Part shown: piece after piece, positions 26,441-39,961 of the stretch
Layout: every line of letters begins with the position of its first letter
How positions within the stretch are numbered: position 1 is the stretch's first letter
DNA from: Streptomyces sp. Je 1-332
Lineage (GTDB): Bacteria; Actinomycetota; Actinomycetes; Streptomycetales; Streptomycetaceae
Reading direction: 5' to 3'
NCBI RefSeq assembly: GCF_040730185.1
Contig: NZ_CP160402.1
Span: 4,092,001-4,156,000, forward strand
Length of the DNA stretch: 64,000 nucleotides
The notes under the pieces: generated by a model
Seen by the model: only the letters and a program-made list of their open reading frames with translations
Told to the model about the DNA's origin: nothing
Databases searched by the model: none
Program-made: the position numbers and the translations under genes

Positions 26441-27004
26441 ATGAGCGCCGAAGAGCCCGCCAAGGACATGCCTCGGGACACCCCCAAGGAGACGCCGAAG
26501 ACGCCCGAGCCCTCCGGCGTCGACCTCGCCAGGGTCGCCCTGCGTGCCGCCAAGGAACAGGCACGCGCGCGTGGCGACGCCGCGCAGCAGAAGAAGCAGG
26601 CCCGCAGGGGCGGCCTTCGCTCCGGCGCGCGCGCCGACGGACGTGACCCCCAGCCGCTCGGCTCCGCCATCAACCGCCTGATCACCGAGCGCGGCTGGGA
26701 GACGCCGGCCGCGGTCGGCGGGGTGATGGGCCGCTGGCCGCAGATCGTCGGCGAGGACCTGGCCAACCACTGCGACCCGCAGCGCTACGACGAGAACGAG
26801 CGCGTCCTGACCGTCCAGTGCGACTCCACGGCCTGGGCGACGAACCTGCGCCTCCTCGCCCCCCAGCTGGTCGCGCGCCTCAACGAGGACCTCGGCCACG
26901 GCACCGTGCGCCTCATCAAAGTCCTCGGTCCCGGCGGTCCCGCGCGCCGCTTCGGACCCTTGCGCGCGCCGGGCAGCACGGGCCCCGGGGACACCTACGG
27001 CTGA
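26441..27004 (+). CDS. DUF721 family (DciA-related) protein
   Basis: 187 residues from ATG at 26441; the frame is open into recF but this start follows GGGAGCGCGT. The N-terminal ~60 residues are basic and low-complexity (AAKEQARARGDAAQQKKQARRGG). The DUF721 domain follows (GSAINRLITERGW, GRWPQIVGEDLANHCDP, LTVQCDSTAWATNLRLLAPQL). DUF721/DciA proteins are thought to help operate the replicative helicase in bacteria lacking DnaC, which fits the recF-gyrB neighbourhood. Confidence 0.88.
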   Translation: MSAEEPAKDMPRDTPKETPKTPEPSGVDLARVALRAAKEQARARGDAAQQKKQARRGGLRSGARADGRDPQPLGSAINRLITERGWETPAAVGGVMGRWPQIVGEDLANHCDPQRYDENERVLTVQCDSTAWATNLRLLAPQLVARLNEDLGHGTVRLIKVLGPGGPARRFGPLRAPGSTGPGDTYG

Positions 27005-29342
<2,338 letters not shown>

Positions 29343-29385
29343 GTCGGCCCGTACAAGCCGCACCTCGAAAGGACTTTGACCAGCA

Positions 29386-31986
<2,601 letters not shown>

Positions 31987-32004
31987 CGCGAGGAGAGAGT
32001 CATC

Positions 32005-32751
32005 GTGAGTGGAGCCACGGGCGCCGGAGCAAGTGGAACCGGCCAAGCCGCCGGTACAGACGGTGTCCGTGGCTCCGCCACTGATTCTCCCGACTCGCAT
32101 GAGCCTCGTGGATCCCAGGGGGGAACCGTGACCGACACCCGAGGGCCGCAGCCGGCTCAGTCAGCGCAGTACGCGGGCGAGGCCGGGGCCCAAGGGGCCC
32201 AGGCAGGCCAGGGAGCCGCGGGGGCTCAGGGGCCCCAGAACGCCACCGGTGCGCTGCCCGGTGAGCGTCAGCCCCAGCAGCAGGCGTCCCAGCCGTACCA
32301 CCCGCCGCAGGCCTATCAGCAGGGCGGCGCTCAGACGGGTTCCGTGCGCAGGCCGCGGACGGGGGCCCGCACGATGCCTCGTACGCGCAAGGCGCGACTG
32401 CGGGTGGCCAAGGCCGACCCGTGGTCGGTGATGAAGGTCAGCTTCCTGCTCTCCATCGCGCTCGGCATCTGCACGATCGTCGCGGCCGCCGTGCTGTGGA
32501 TGGTCATGGACGCCATGGGTGTCTTCTCCACGGTGGGCGGCACGATCTCGGAGGCGACGGGCTCGAACGAGTCCAACGGCTTCGACCTGCAGTCCTTCCT
32601 GTCGCTGCCGCGCGTCCTGATGTTCACGACGATCATCGCGGTCATCGACGTGGTCCTCGCCACGGCGCTCGCGACGCTCGGCGCGTTCATCTACAACCTC
32701 TCCGCGGGCTTTGTGGGCGGCGTCGAGCTGACGCTGGCCGAGGACGAGTAG
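32005..32751 (+). CDS. DUF3566 membrane protein downstream of gyrA
   Basis: 248 residues from GTG at 32005 with AGGAGAGAG upstream. The first ~115 residues are Gly/Gln/Pro-rich and disordered. The DUF3566 domain follows (RKARLRVAKADPWSVMKVSFLLSIALGI) with two transmembrane helices and an outer loop between them. The gyrB-gyrA-DUF3566-tRNA-Ile order is widespread in actinobacteria. Function unknown; a membrane role linked to cell envelope growth is often assumed. Confidence 0.88.
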   Translation: MSGATGAGASGTGQAAGTDGVRGSATDSPDSHEPRGSQGGTVTDTRGPQPAQSAQYAGEAGAQGAQAGQGAAGAQGPQNATGALPGERQPQQQASQPYHPPQAYQQGGAQTGSVRRPRTGARTMPRTRKARLRVAKADPWSVMKVSFLLSIALGICTIVAAAVLWMVMDAMGVFSTVGGTISEATGSNESNGFDLQSFLSLPRVLMFTTIIAVIDVVLATALATLGAFIYNLSAGFVGGVELTLAEDE

Positions 32752-32835
32752 TTCTTCGAAGGTATCGATTTTGGGACTGGCCCGCACGTGCGCTAATCTT
32801 CAGAGGTCAGCGCGCGGGACACACCGCAGCGCGGC

Positions 32836-32912
32836 GGGGCTATAGCTCAGTTGGTTAGAGCGCATCCCTGATAAGGATGAGGCCACAGGTTCAAATCCTG
32901 TTAGCCCCACCA
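32836..32912 (+). tRNA. tRNA-Ile (anticodon GAT)
   Basis: The cloverleaf folds with acceptor GGGGCTA/TAGCCCC, D-arm AGCTCAGTTGGTTAGAGC, anticodon loop CTGATAA reading GAT, and T-arm GGTTCAAATCC. The 3' CCA is encoded (bases 32910-32912). Confidence 0.97.
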
Positions 32913-32914
32913 GC

Positions 32915-32950
32915 CAAAGACCCCCAGTCGATCACGACTGGGGGTCTTTG
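32915..32950. terminator. Terminator after tRNA-Ile
   Basis: Perfect 16-bp stem CAAAGACCCCCAGTCG and complement with a 4-base loop. It also lies at the 3' side of the leftward VOC gene, so it can serve both directions. Confidence 0.85.
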
Positions 32951-33032
32951 ACATCCACGGGTGACATCAGCCGATGAGTGGTTCTCCCAACAGGTCCGCA
33001 GGATCGCTCCCGCTGGACGCCTGGGCGGCCAA

Positions 33033-33443
33033 TCAGTCGTGCTTGGGCCAGCTCGGGCCCTGGTCGGTCCAGACGACGCCCTTGTTGCGGCACAGGCAGA
33101 AGGGGTGGCCGACCGGGTCGGTGAAGACCTGCCAGCCGTACCCGTTGGGGCCGATGAAGTCCTGCCTCAGCGTCGCCCCGAGGTCGAGGACGCGGCGCTG
33201 CTCGGACTCGATGTCGTCCACTTCGAAGTCGAGGTGGAACTGCTTGGGGTGCTCGCTGTCGGGCCACTGCGGAGCGCGGTAGTCCTCCACCCGGATGAAG
33301 GCCAGCTCGATCTCGCCGAACTGGATGCCGGCCCAGTCCGCGGAGCTGCCTTCCTTGACCGGACGGCCCGTCACCTCGGAGTAGAAGGCCGCCAGCTTCA
33401 TAGTGTCCGGGCAGTCGACGATGAAATCGGTGAGTCGCAGCAT
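33033..33443 (-). CDS. VOC (glyoxalase/bleomycin-resistance fold) family protein
   Basis: 136 residues from ATG at 33443; the longer open frame crosses a terminator. Two beta-alpha-beta-beta-beta modules are visible (LTDFIVDCPDTMKLAAFYSEV; QFHLDFEVDDIESEQRRVLDLGA; VFTDPVGHPFCLC). Candidate metal ligands are the His of FHLDF and the glutamates of the family positions; the usual C-terminal Glu is replaced by Cys (FCLC), so metal dependence is uncertain. Substrate unknown. Confidence 0.85.
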   Translation of the reverse strand: MLRLTDFIVDCPDTMKLAAFYSEVTGRPVKEGSSADWAGIQFGEIELAFIRVEDYRAPQWPDSEHPKQFHLDFEVDDIESEQRRVLDLGATLRQDFIGPNGYGWQVFTDPVGHPFCLCRNKGVVWTDQGPSWPKHD

Positions 33444-33468
33444 CCCGCGATCTTGGCACAGACGCGAA

Positions 33469-33502
33469 GAAGACCCCCAGCCGATACGGGCTGGGGGTCT
33501 TC
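33469..33502 (-). terminator. Terminator between the small secreted protein and VOC genes
   Basis: 14-bp stem GAAGACCCCCAGCC and complement with a 6-base loop, just downstream (minus strand) of the small secreted protein gene. Confidence 0.75.
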
Positions 33503-33534
33503 TGAGGGCGGCGGCCGGGGAGGCCGGGGCGTGA

Positions 33535-33864
33535 CTACGGCTCCGCGGCGAGCCTGCCCGGATGGGCCTCGGCCTCAATGGCCGTCTCCGTGTCGTCCGT
33601 GGGGAGGTGGCGGCAGCTGGGGGACGAGCCGTGGGCCTCGGCGCGGATGCGTTGCTTCATCGTGGGCGGCAGGGACCGTTCGTACGCTGCTGCCCAGTAG
33701 GCCGCGAGTGGCGCCGTCATGGTCGGCGTGCTCTTGCACGTTTCCGTGGCCTGCTGTACCGGCGTGGCCGCCGCTGCCGTCGTCGTGAATCCCAGTGTGG
33801 CGAAGAGCGCGAGGAAGGCGGTGATGAGCGTGGTCCACAGCTTCATGGCCTTGGTGCCGGTCAT
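33535..33864 (-). CDS. Small secreted protein (DUF6344-like)
   Basis: 109 residues. The N-terminus is a Sec signal peptide (MKLWTTLITAFLALFATLGFTTTAAAA; an internal ATG gives MKLW). The mature part has two cysteines (ETCKST and PSCRHL) and a conserved-looking helix (AYWAAAYERSLPPTMKQRIRAEAHG). It resembles the Streptomyces DUF6344 group from memory; no function can be given. Confidence 0.7.
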   Translation of the reverse strand: MTGTKAMKLWTTLITAFLALFATLGFTTTAAAATPVQQATETCKSTPTMTAPLAAYWAAAYERSLPPTMKQRIRAEAHGSSPSCRHLPTDDTETAIEAEAHPGRLAAEP

Positions 33865-34200
33865 GGCTTCTCACTTTCGGGTTGGGCGATTTGCGTACTT
33901 TCCTCATGATGTGTATGTGGGGCCGGGAGTGGGGGACCGACGCTCGTGGCGCGTCGATGTTCAGATGAACACCACACGAATGGCCGTATATGGCCTCTGA
34001 AGGGCCTGGGAGAGGCCCGGGTGAGGACAGGAGCGGCGAATGTCGCGGCGGGCCGTGAGCGGCCTGGGAGTGGCGATGCCCGATTCGACTGCTGTGTTCG
34101 GGGCGGGAGTTGGGGTGGATCCAGGTCACCGATCGGTATCGATCGGTGTGTATAGTCGGGCGCCAGAGGTCCCTTACGTCAAGAAAGACGAGGTCGCGCG

Positions 34201-34329
34201 GTGAAGAAGCTTCTCCTGGTCACACTGGCCGCCATCGGCGGGCTCCTCGTGTACCGCCAGATCCAGGCGGATCGCGCCGAGCAGGATCTGTGGACGGAGG
34301 CGACTGACTCCGTGCCCACGGGTTCGTGA
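34201..34329 (+). CDS. DLW-39 family small membrane protein
   Basis: 42 residues from GTG at 34201 with GACGAGG upstream. The N-terminal helix KKLLLVTLAAIGGLLVYRQ is followed by the family-naming DLW (AEQDLWTEATDSV). It is a conserved actinobacterial small protein downstream of gyrA and tRNA-Ile, of unknown function, and is shorter than usual gene-calling limits. Confidence 0.85.
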   Translation: MKKLLLVTLAAIGGLLVYRQIQADRAEQDLWTEATDSVPTGS

Positions 34330-34349
34330 GTACCGACAACAGTCTCTTA

Positions 34350-34385
34350 ACAAGGCCCCGACCGCTTCTGCGGTCGGGGCCTTGT
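34350..34385 (+). terminator. Terminator of DLW-39 gene
   Basis: Perfect 16-bp stem ACAAGGCCCCGACCGC and complement with a 4-base loop, 21 bases after the stop. Confidence 0.85.
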
Positions 34386-34520
34386 GCTGTCCGGATCTCG
34401 TTGGTCACCCGACTCGTTGGTTTGCTCACGCAAGCTCTTGCCTTGCGTGAGCAAAGGTTGTCGGGACGTCGCGTGGGCATCGTGGGCGACAACTGGGGCT
34501 CAGGGGAGGGGTGGCACGTG

Positions 34521-35855
34521 ATGGGGCGGCTGCGTGGAGGCCGGGCGTTGCAGGCCATGGGGGCGGCGCTGTGCGCGGTGATGGCGCTGCCCGGGCAGGC
34601 CGTGGCGGAGGGCACATCGGAACCGAGCCCGTACGTGTTCGCTGAGGGGGCCGTGGCGGTCGACGGCGCGCGGAACAGCACGGACAGCGCGAGGCTGACG
34701 CCCGGGTCGACGTACAAGAGCTCCCTCGCGCGTGGGGGCAAGGTCTACTACCAGCTGCAACTCGACGGCAGAGAGACCGTGTACGTCTCCGCCACCGCCG
34801 TCCCCGGGCTCGACGCCAAGGTCGCCTACGGGGACGGCGTCGAAGTCTCCTTGGAGGACACGAACGGCAACACCTGCAACTCCGGGGACGCGCGGTTCGG
34901 TACGTCGCAGAGTCCGCGGCCCATCTCCGCCTGGGCGGTACGGACGGTCGGCCCCACCGAGAACAGGTGCAAAGCGGCCGGCACGTACTACGTAGTGGTC
35001 GAGCGGAACAGCGAGCCCGGTTCCGGTACGGAGACGTGGGACACGGAGCTTCGCGTCGTCTCGGAACCCGGAGTGGCCAAGAACGCCTCCACGACGCCGC
35101 CCGAGTCGTGGAACTCCGCCTCGCCCACGCCGCCCGGCGAAGCCCGCAAGGTACGCAGAGGCGGCACGGGCTTCAATGACGCCCGGGCGCTGGACGCAGG
35201 CGTCTGGGGTGATCGGATCAAGCCCGGCCAGACCCTCTTCTACCGCGTGCCGGTCGACTGGGGGCAGCGGATCTCCGCCGGGGTCGAGCTGGGCAGTGCG
35301 AGCGGGGGCCGGGGCGAGTACGTCACGTCGGCGCTCGTGATGTCACTGGCCAATCCGGTTCGCGCACGCATCGACGACGCCGACACGGCGTACGACGGCC
35401 GGCAGAAAACGACCGCGTTGAAACCCCTGGCCCCTGTGGCGTACGAGAACCGCTATTCCCCGGTCGACGGCGTGACCGGCACGCGGTTCGCCGGGTGGTA
35501 CTACCTCTCGGTCCACCTCAATCCGGAGGTCGCCCGGGAGTTCGGCGATGACCCGCTGGATCTGACTTTGCGGGTGAACGTCGACGGTTCGGCGAAGGAG
35601 GGGCCCGCGTATATGGGGGCGGCGCGGCCGGCGGGCGAGTTCAGCGTCACCGGTGAGGACCAGGACGCGGCGGCGCGGGGTGAGACGGGCGCGGGTGCCG
35701 GGAGCGGTGATGGGGGCGGGGGCGGAAACGGTGGTGGGGACGGCATGCGGATCGTCGCCGCCGGTGGGTTCGGCGCTGGGACCGTGCTCCTGGCGATCCT
35801 TGGCGTGTGGACGCTGATCGGGCGGAGGAAGGCGGTGGGTCGGGTGGGCGGCTGA
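34521..35855 (+). CDS. Secreted membrane-anchored protein of unknown function
   Basis: About 444 residues. The start is ATG 34521 (or the adjoining GTG 34518), with GGGGAGGG eight to ten bases upstream. A signal peptide (LQAMGAALCAVMALPGQAVA) is followed by a long outer region with tyrosine-rich beta strands (GKVYYQLQLDGRETVYVSAT; GQTLFYRVPVDWGQRISAGV), a glycine-rich linker and a C-terminal helix (GGFGAGTVLLAILGVWTLIG) with an RRK tail. It converges on the kinase gene and may be its envelope partner (inference only). Confidence 0.75.
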   Translation: MGRLRGGRALQAMGAALCAVMALPGQAVAEGTSEPSPYVFAEGAVAVDGARNSTDSARLTPGSTYKSSLARGGKVYYQLQLDGRETVYVSATAVPGLDAKVAYGDGVEVSLEDTNGNTCNSGDARFGTSQSPRPISAWAVRTVGPTENRCKAAGTYYVVVERNSEPGSGTETWDTELRVVSEPGVAKNASTTPPESWNSASPTPPGEARKVRRGGTGFNDARALDAGVWGDRIKPGQTLFYRVPVDWGQRISAGVELGSASGGRGEYVTSALVMSLANPVRARIDDADTAYDGRQKTTALKPLAPVAYENRYSPVDGVTGTRFAGWYYLSVHLNPEVAREFGDDPLDLTLRVNVDGSAKEGPAYMGAARPAGEFSVTGEDQDAAARGETGAGAGSGDGGGGGNGGGDGMRIVAAGGFGAGTVLLAILGVWTLIGRRKAVGRVGG

Positions 35856-35897
35856 CTCGTGGGCCGGGTTCGTTTGTGCTCCGAATCCATTGAGGGG

Positions 35898-37256
35898 TCA
35901 GATCTGGGTCAGGGCCCAGATGCCCACCGCGAAACACGCCAGAGAGGCCAGCAGCATCGGGATCGCCACCTTCGGGGGCGGTCCCGGTCGTTTCTGCCGG
36001 TGCGGAACTGGTCCGCGCTGGAGTGGAACCTGCGGGGCGTGAGCGGTGTATGGATAAGTAGGGGCGGATACGCGATGCGCCGCTGGCGTCACAGAGGGTG
36101 ATGGATCGTAAGCCGGGTGGGGGGAGGGGACATGCGGGGGCTGAGCAGGGGGCGAGGGGGGAGGTGGCGGCGTTGCCGGTTGCTGCATTGGCTGGACCTG
36201 CGCTTGTTGTGCTGGCTGCGCCTGTTGCGCCTGCTGCCCGGAAGGTGGCGTGGCCTGTCCCGACGGTGGCGTGGCCCGCGGTGGTGGCGGCGTGAGCGGG
36301 AAGGTGTCGGTCTGGGGTGCGGAGAGGGGCGGGGGCGGTACGGAAGGGGGAGCGAAGCTCGGCTGGGGCGGAGCCGTGAGGGGCCCGTCCGGGCCGAAGC
36401 CCTGGGGAAGGGGGCCCAGTTGGTCGAAGATCTCGACGATCTCGTCGTCGGGTCCAGGTTCCGGCAGCAGCTCGACGGCCGCATTCAACGCCTTGCGCGC
36501 GCCCGTGGCGGTGCGGAACCGCGCTTGCGGATCCGGCTGGAGGAGCGTGGCGACGACCTGCCAGAGGGGCTCGGGAACACCACGCGGGGCCCGGGGTGTG
36601 CCGTGCTCGGCGAAGCGCTCGATCAGGGCCTTGGCGTCCGGCCTGGCTCCCTGCAGCAGATAGAGGGCCACCAGGCCCACGGTGAACAGATCGGCGGTGA
36701 AGTCCGGCTCCGCGCCCAGCATTTGCTCGGGCGCGAAGTAACCGGGCGTCCCCACGACGTAGTTGGTCTCGGTCAGCCGTGGCTCGCCCATCCGCATCGA
36801 GATGCCGAAGTCGGAGAGCCGCAGATGCGGCCGTGCGATGCCGGTCGCCTCGAGCAGGATGTTCGCGGGCTTGATGTCACGGTGCACGACCCCCTCGGCG
36901 TGCACCGCCGTGAGCCCGGAGAGCAGCTGGTCCAGGAGCGTGCAGACCAGGCGGGGCGGCAGCGGGCCGTAGTCCCCGATCACGTGGGCCAGCGAGCCGC
37001 CGGCGACCAAGGCCATGGTGAACAGGACCTTGTCGTCGTCGGCGGCCCAGCTGGCGGGCGCGAGCACATGGGGGTGGTCGATCCGCAGCGCCTGCTCCCG
37101 CACGAAGCGCAGCAGCGCGTGCGCGTCGCTCTGTTGCAGGACCTTGGCCGCCACATATCGGCGCCGCCGGTGGTCCCAGGCGCGCCAGACCGCTCCGACT
37201 CCCCCGCGGCCGACCGGGTCGACCAGTTCGTAGCGGCCGGCGAAGACCTCACCCAT
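35898..37256 (-). CDS. Membrane-anchored serine/threonine protein kinase
   Basis: 452 residues from ATG at 37256 (MGEVFAGRYELVDPVGRGGVGAVWRAW); upstream codons overlap the next gene. The catalytic domain (~1-260) is complete: glycine loop, Lys in YVAAKVL, HRDIKPANILL and SDFG, plus GTPGYFAPE. Then comes a long Pro/Gln-rich segment (APPQPSFAPPSVPPPP; QQAQQAQPAQQAQ) and one C-terminal transmembrane helix (PMLLASLACFAVGIWALTQI). There is no extracellular sensor domain such as PASTA, so input probably comes from partners. Confidence 0.92.
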   Translation of the reverse strand: MGEVFAGRYELVDPVGRGGVGAVWRAWDHRRRRYVAAKVLQQSDAHALLRFVREQALRIDHPHVLAPASWAADDDKVLFTMALVAGGSLAHVIGDYGPLPPRLVCTLLDQLLSGLTAVHAEGVVHRDIKPANILLEATGIARPHLRLSDFGISMRMGEPRLTETNYVVGTPGYFAPEQMLGAEPDFTADLFTVGLVALYLLQGARPDAKALIERFAEHGTPRAPRGVPEPLWQVVATLLQPDPQARFRTATGARKALNAAVELLPEPGPDDEIVEIFDQLGPLPQGFGPDGPLTAPPQPSFAPPSVPPPPLSAPQTDTFPLTPPPPRATPPSGQATPPSGQQAQQAQPAQQAQVQPMQQPATPPPPPSPPAQPPHVPSPHPAYDPSPSVTPAAHRVSAPTYPYTAHAPQVPLQRGPVPHRQKRPGPPPKVAIPMLLASLACFAVGIWALTQI

Positions 37257-37305
37257 GGTCGCGCATCGCTCCCCCTCCGGGCCGCCCGGTGGCCCGGCCG
37301 ACGGC

Positions 37306-37854
37306 TCAGTTCTGGTGCGCCTCGTAGTGGGCGACCGCGTCCGCGGTGCGTCCGGCGCCGTATACCCGGAGGAACTCTGCCAGTTCCGGGTGGGTCGGTG
37401 CGAGGGAGTCAGCGGCATCGATGATGTCGCCCGCCGCCGCGACGGAGCGCAACAGCGACTGGATCTCACGCACCACGCGTTTCACCGTGGGCGCACCCGA
37501 ACTCGTCGTCGACTGCGAGGTGTTGGTCAGGACGGAGCCGCCCTGGGACTTCTTGATCTCGTCCATGCGGTCGGTGGCCTCGGCGGCGCTCACACTGCCG
37601 TCGGCGACCTGGCCCGCCAGCTCCTGGAGGAGCTGGACGCGCTGGACGACCGCAGGGTTGCCGATCTTGGCGCGCTGTCCGCTCATCAGCTGGGACAGCA
37701 TGGGCGCGGACAGACCGAGGACGCCGGCGAGGCGTGCCTGGTTGAGGCCCAGATCATCGATGAGACGACGGAAGAGCGCCCCCAGCGGCTCCCCGTACCA
37801 GTTCCGCTGGAGCTCTCGAGCTCTCGCGGTCGTCTCTTGTTGTGCGGCGTCCAT
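37306..37854 (-). CDS. XRE-like helix-turn-helix protein upstream of the kinase
   Basis: 182 residues from ATG at 37854. An HTH is visible (LGLNQARLAGVLGLSAPMLSQLMSGQRAKIGNPAVVQRVQ), followed by a helical C-terminal half (VVREIQSLLRSVAAAGDIIDAADSL, ELAEFLRVYGAGRTADAVAHYE). It lies 49 bases upstream of the kinase on the same strand, so the two are probably one operon, and the regulator may be a kinase target. Confidence 0.82.
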   Translation of the reverse strand: MDAAQQETTARARELQRNWYGEPLGALFRRLIDDLGLNQARLAGVLGLSAPMLSQLMSGQRAKIGNPAVVQRVQLLQELAGQVADGSVSAAEATDRMDEIKKSQGGSVLTNTSQSTTSSGAPTVKRVVREIQSLLRSVAAAGDIIDAADSLAPTHPELAEFLRVYGAGRTADAVAHYEAHQN

Positions 37855-38036
37855 TGCGTCTCCCCATCGCTTCCCCAAAAACCGCGGTTCGCTGCCGCGA
37901 ACCACGCCGAGCATCTTACGGAGCGTGGTCGTTCACCGGGAGCCCCAATCCTTTTGCGAGATCTGGGGGGTGACCCGGTACTCTGGTCTGCGTCGCCCAC
38001 CGGAGCGAGGTTCTTCCGGCTGGGTGCACCGTTTTC

Positions 38037-38109
38037 GGGGCCTTAGCTCAGTTGGTAGAGCGCTGCCTTTGCAAGGCAGATGTCAGGAGTTCGAATCTCC
38101 TAGGCTCCA
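38037..38109 (+). tRNA. tRNA-Ala (anticodon TGC)
   Basis: The cloverleaf folds with acceptor GGGGCCT/AGGCTCC (one G-T pair), D-arm AGCTCAGTTGGTAGAGC, anticodon stem-loop CTGCCTTTGCAAGGCAG reading TGC, and T-arm GGAGTTCGAATCTCC. CCA is not encoded. The accessory region begins immediately after it. Confidence 0.97.
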
Positions 38110-38116
38110 CATCATT

Positions 38117-38160
38117 AGACCCCTCTGACCTGCGGGAATGCAGGCGGGGGGTCTTTTTTT
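38117..38160 (+). terminator. Intrinsic terminator of tRNA-Ala
   Basis: Imperfect stem AGACCCC...GGGGTCT followed by TTTTTTT, unusually T-rich for this genome. Confidence 0.85.
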
Positions 38161-38201
38161 GCCGATGTGCCCCTCGTGCTGGCGTGCCACCGCCGTGGCA
38201 C

Positions 38202-38948
38202 TCATGAGGGGCTGCCGCCGACCTGGAGCAGCACTGTCGTCCAGACGTACGGGCCGACGGATCGGACCTGGCCCCGGACGGTACATCCGTCGGGGAGGAG
38301 CCCTGGGGAGGGCGTCAGGCACAGGCCGTTGCCGTTCGCGAGGTCGGGGTCCGGGATGACCTCGAGATCGTGGAAGACCGGATCGCGGGGGAGGTACAGG
38401 GCGGCCGCCGCCTTGTAGAAGGCTTCCTTCGCCGAGAACATCACCGTCAGGAGCCGTCCGTCGGCGTCTCCGCGGGCCACCAGGGCGCGCTCCGGCGGTG
38501 TGCAGACGAGACCGGCGGTCTCCGGCGAGAGCCTGCCGACGCGTTCGACGTCCACACCCACGGCCGGCACGTCCCCCCGGGTGGTGGCCAGGCAGGTGGC
38601 GACCGCGCCCCGGCAGTGGCTGATGGATCCCCTCACCCCTGTCGGGAAGCGGGGGCGCCGGCCCTCGCGCAGAACCGGCCCGGACCGACCGAGCAGCCGC
38701 AGGGCGTCGGCGGCCGCGAAGCGCCCCGCGGCGAAGTCACGGCGGCGGTCCGGCGGTCTTCCCCGCATCAGGGTCCGCTCTGCCGGATGCAGGCCGCCCC
38801 CGTCCTCATGTCCGTACTCGTCCCCGTCCGCATCCGTCAGGCGCAGGACCGCGACCACGTCCCGCGCGGGGCGCGCGGCCAGGACCGAGGTCCCTGTGCT
38901 CCCAGAGAAGGGGGCGCCGATGCCTCCAAGGTGGCAGATTCCGTCCAT
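38202..38948 (-). CDS. 4'-phosphopantetheinyl transferase (EntD/Sfp superfamily)
   Basis: 248 residues. Transfers phosphopantetheine from CoA to the Ser of carrier proteins. Motifs: GSISHCRGAVATCL, Mg-binding AVGVDVE (Asp133, Glu135), and FSAKEAFYKA (Lys174, Glu175, Lys179). The start ATG has GGGAGGA upstream. As the first gene of the accessory cluster it most likely activates the ACP encoded at 49921. The ~110 bases between it and the SARP gene hold nothing I recognise. Confidence 0.92.
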   Translation of the reverse strand: MDGICHLGGIGAPFSGSTGTSVLAARPARDVVAVLRLTDADGDEYGHEDGGGLHPAERTLMRGRPPDRRRDFAAGRFAAADALRLLGRSGPVLREGRRPRFPTGVRGSISHCRGAVATCLATTRGDVPAVGVDVERVGRLSPETAGLVCTPPERALVARGDADGRLLTVMFSAKEAFYKAAAALYLPRDPVFHDLEVIPDPDLANGNGLCLTPSPGLLPDGCTVRGQVRSVGPYVWTTVLLQVGGSPS

Positions 38949-39059
38949 CCGGCAGTCCTCCCCCTCGCTTTTATCGGGCTTTCATGGCGGCGTCCCACCA
39001 TCGGGAATCCAGGCAGAGCGAGGAGGAAGACCATGTCCATCGGGGGGTGCACGATCCCG

Positions 39060-39806
39060 TCACGCAGGCACGCTCCACGACGGGCCGTCGACGGGTTCGA
39101 GACCCAGCTCGTCCCGGAGCATGGTCCTGAGCGCCTGGAACGCGCTGAGAGCGTCACCACGCCGGCCCGACTCCCGCAGGGACTCGATCAAGGAGTGGTG
39201 GAACCACTCGTTCAAGGGGTGCGCGGCGACCAGGTCGCGCAGTTCGGGTACGAGGTGGGTGTGGCGGCCGCGGCGCATCTCCGCCTCGACGCGCACCTGG
39301 TGCGCCCTTACCCGCATCTCTTCCAGGTACTGGACGTGACCGGTGAGGACCCTCCCCGGACGCACCGTGGACAGGGCGCGCCCCTGCCAGAGCGCCAGAC
39401 CGTCACGGCAGGCGGCGGCCGCCTCGTCCGGCCGGCCCTGCGCCAGCACCCGCTCGCTGTCCCGGAAGAGCCGCGTGAACCGGGTGGCGTCCAACTGCTC
39501 GGGATCGATGTCCAGGAGATAGCCGGACCGGCGGGTGTGCAACAGCCGTTGGGCCGGAAACTCCAGGACCTCGTCGAGCTGACGGCGCAGGTGGTAGACG
39601 TGCGTGCGCAGGGTGCTGAGCGCCCAGCGCGGGGGCCGCTCGTCCCAGAGCTCGTCGACGAAGGCGTCGACCTCCACCACCTGCCCCGCTCGCAGCAGGA
39701 GCAGGGCCATCACCTTGTTCACCATCGGGCCGCGCAGGGTGTGGGGGGTGGTGCCCGTGGAGACGCCGAGGGCTCCGAGCACCGAGAAACAGATCTGGTC
39801 GGCCAC
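39060..39806 (-). CDS. SARP family transcriptional activator
   Basis: 248 residues from GTG at 39806, chosen because GGAGGT lies 10 bases upstream; a longer frame to 39878 lacks this. An OmpR-like winged helix (VNKVMALLLLRAGQVVEVDAFVDELW, RWALSTLRTHVYHLRRQLDE, GYLLDIDPEQLDATRF) is followed by the BTAD helical domain (MRVRAHQVRVEAEMRRG, PLNEWFHHSLIESLRESGRRGDALSAFQALRTMLRDELGLEP). Size is that of the small pathway-specific SARPs (ActII-4 type), so it is the likely on-switch of the cluster. It is divergent from the monooxygenase. Confidence 0.92.
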   Translation of the reverse strand: MADQICFSVLGALGVSTGTTPHTLRGPMVNKVMALLLLRAGQVVEVDAFVDELWDERPPRWALSTLRTHVYHLRRQLDEVLEFPAQRLLHTRRSGYLLDIDPEQLDATRFTRLFRDSERVLAQGRPDEAAAACRDGLALWQGRALSTVRPGRVLTGHVQYLEEMRVRAHQVRVEAEMRRGRHTHLVPELRDLVAAHPLNEWFHHSLIESLRESGRRGDALSAFQALRTMLRDELGLEPVDGPSWSVPA

Positions 39807-39961
39807 CGCTGCCAGCACCTCCGTCAGTCCGTCGGCGACACCGTGCGCATCGCCGTTCACGGGCTGGAATACAAGCACGCACGCGGGCCGTGTCCGGCAG
39901 TTCTGCTCCGCAAGAAGCGCATGGCTGCGCCTAAAGAGACATCCGCACAGAAGGTGGAATC

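Noticed and set aside
34201..34329. Leader peptide or attenuator before the secreted protein gene
   Set aside because: The short frame has the DLW-39 family features and its own terminator, so it is a real gene rather than a leader.
38086..38109. tRNA-Ala 3' end as an attachment site of an integrative element
   Set aside because: I found no second copy of the tRNA 3' end near 61.4 kb and no integrase, excisionase or replication gene in the island.
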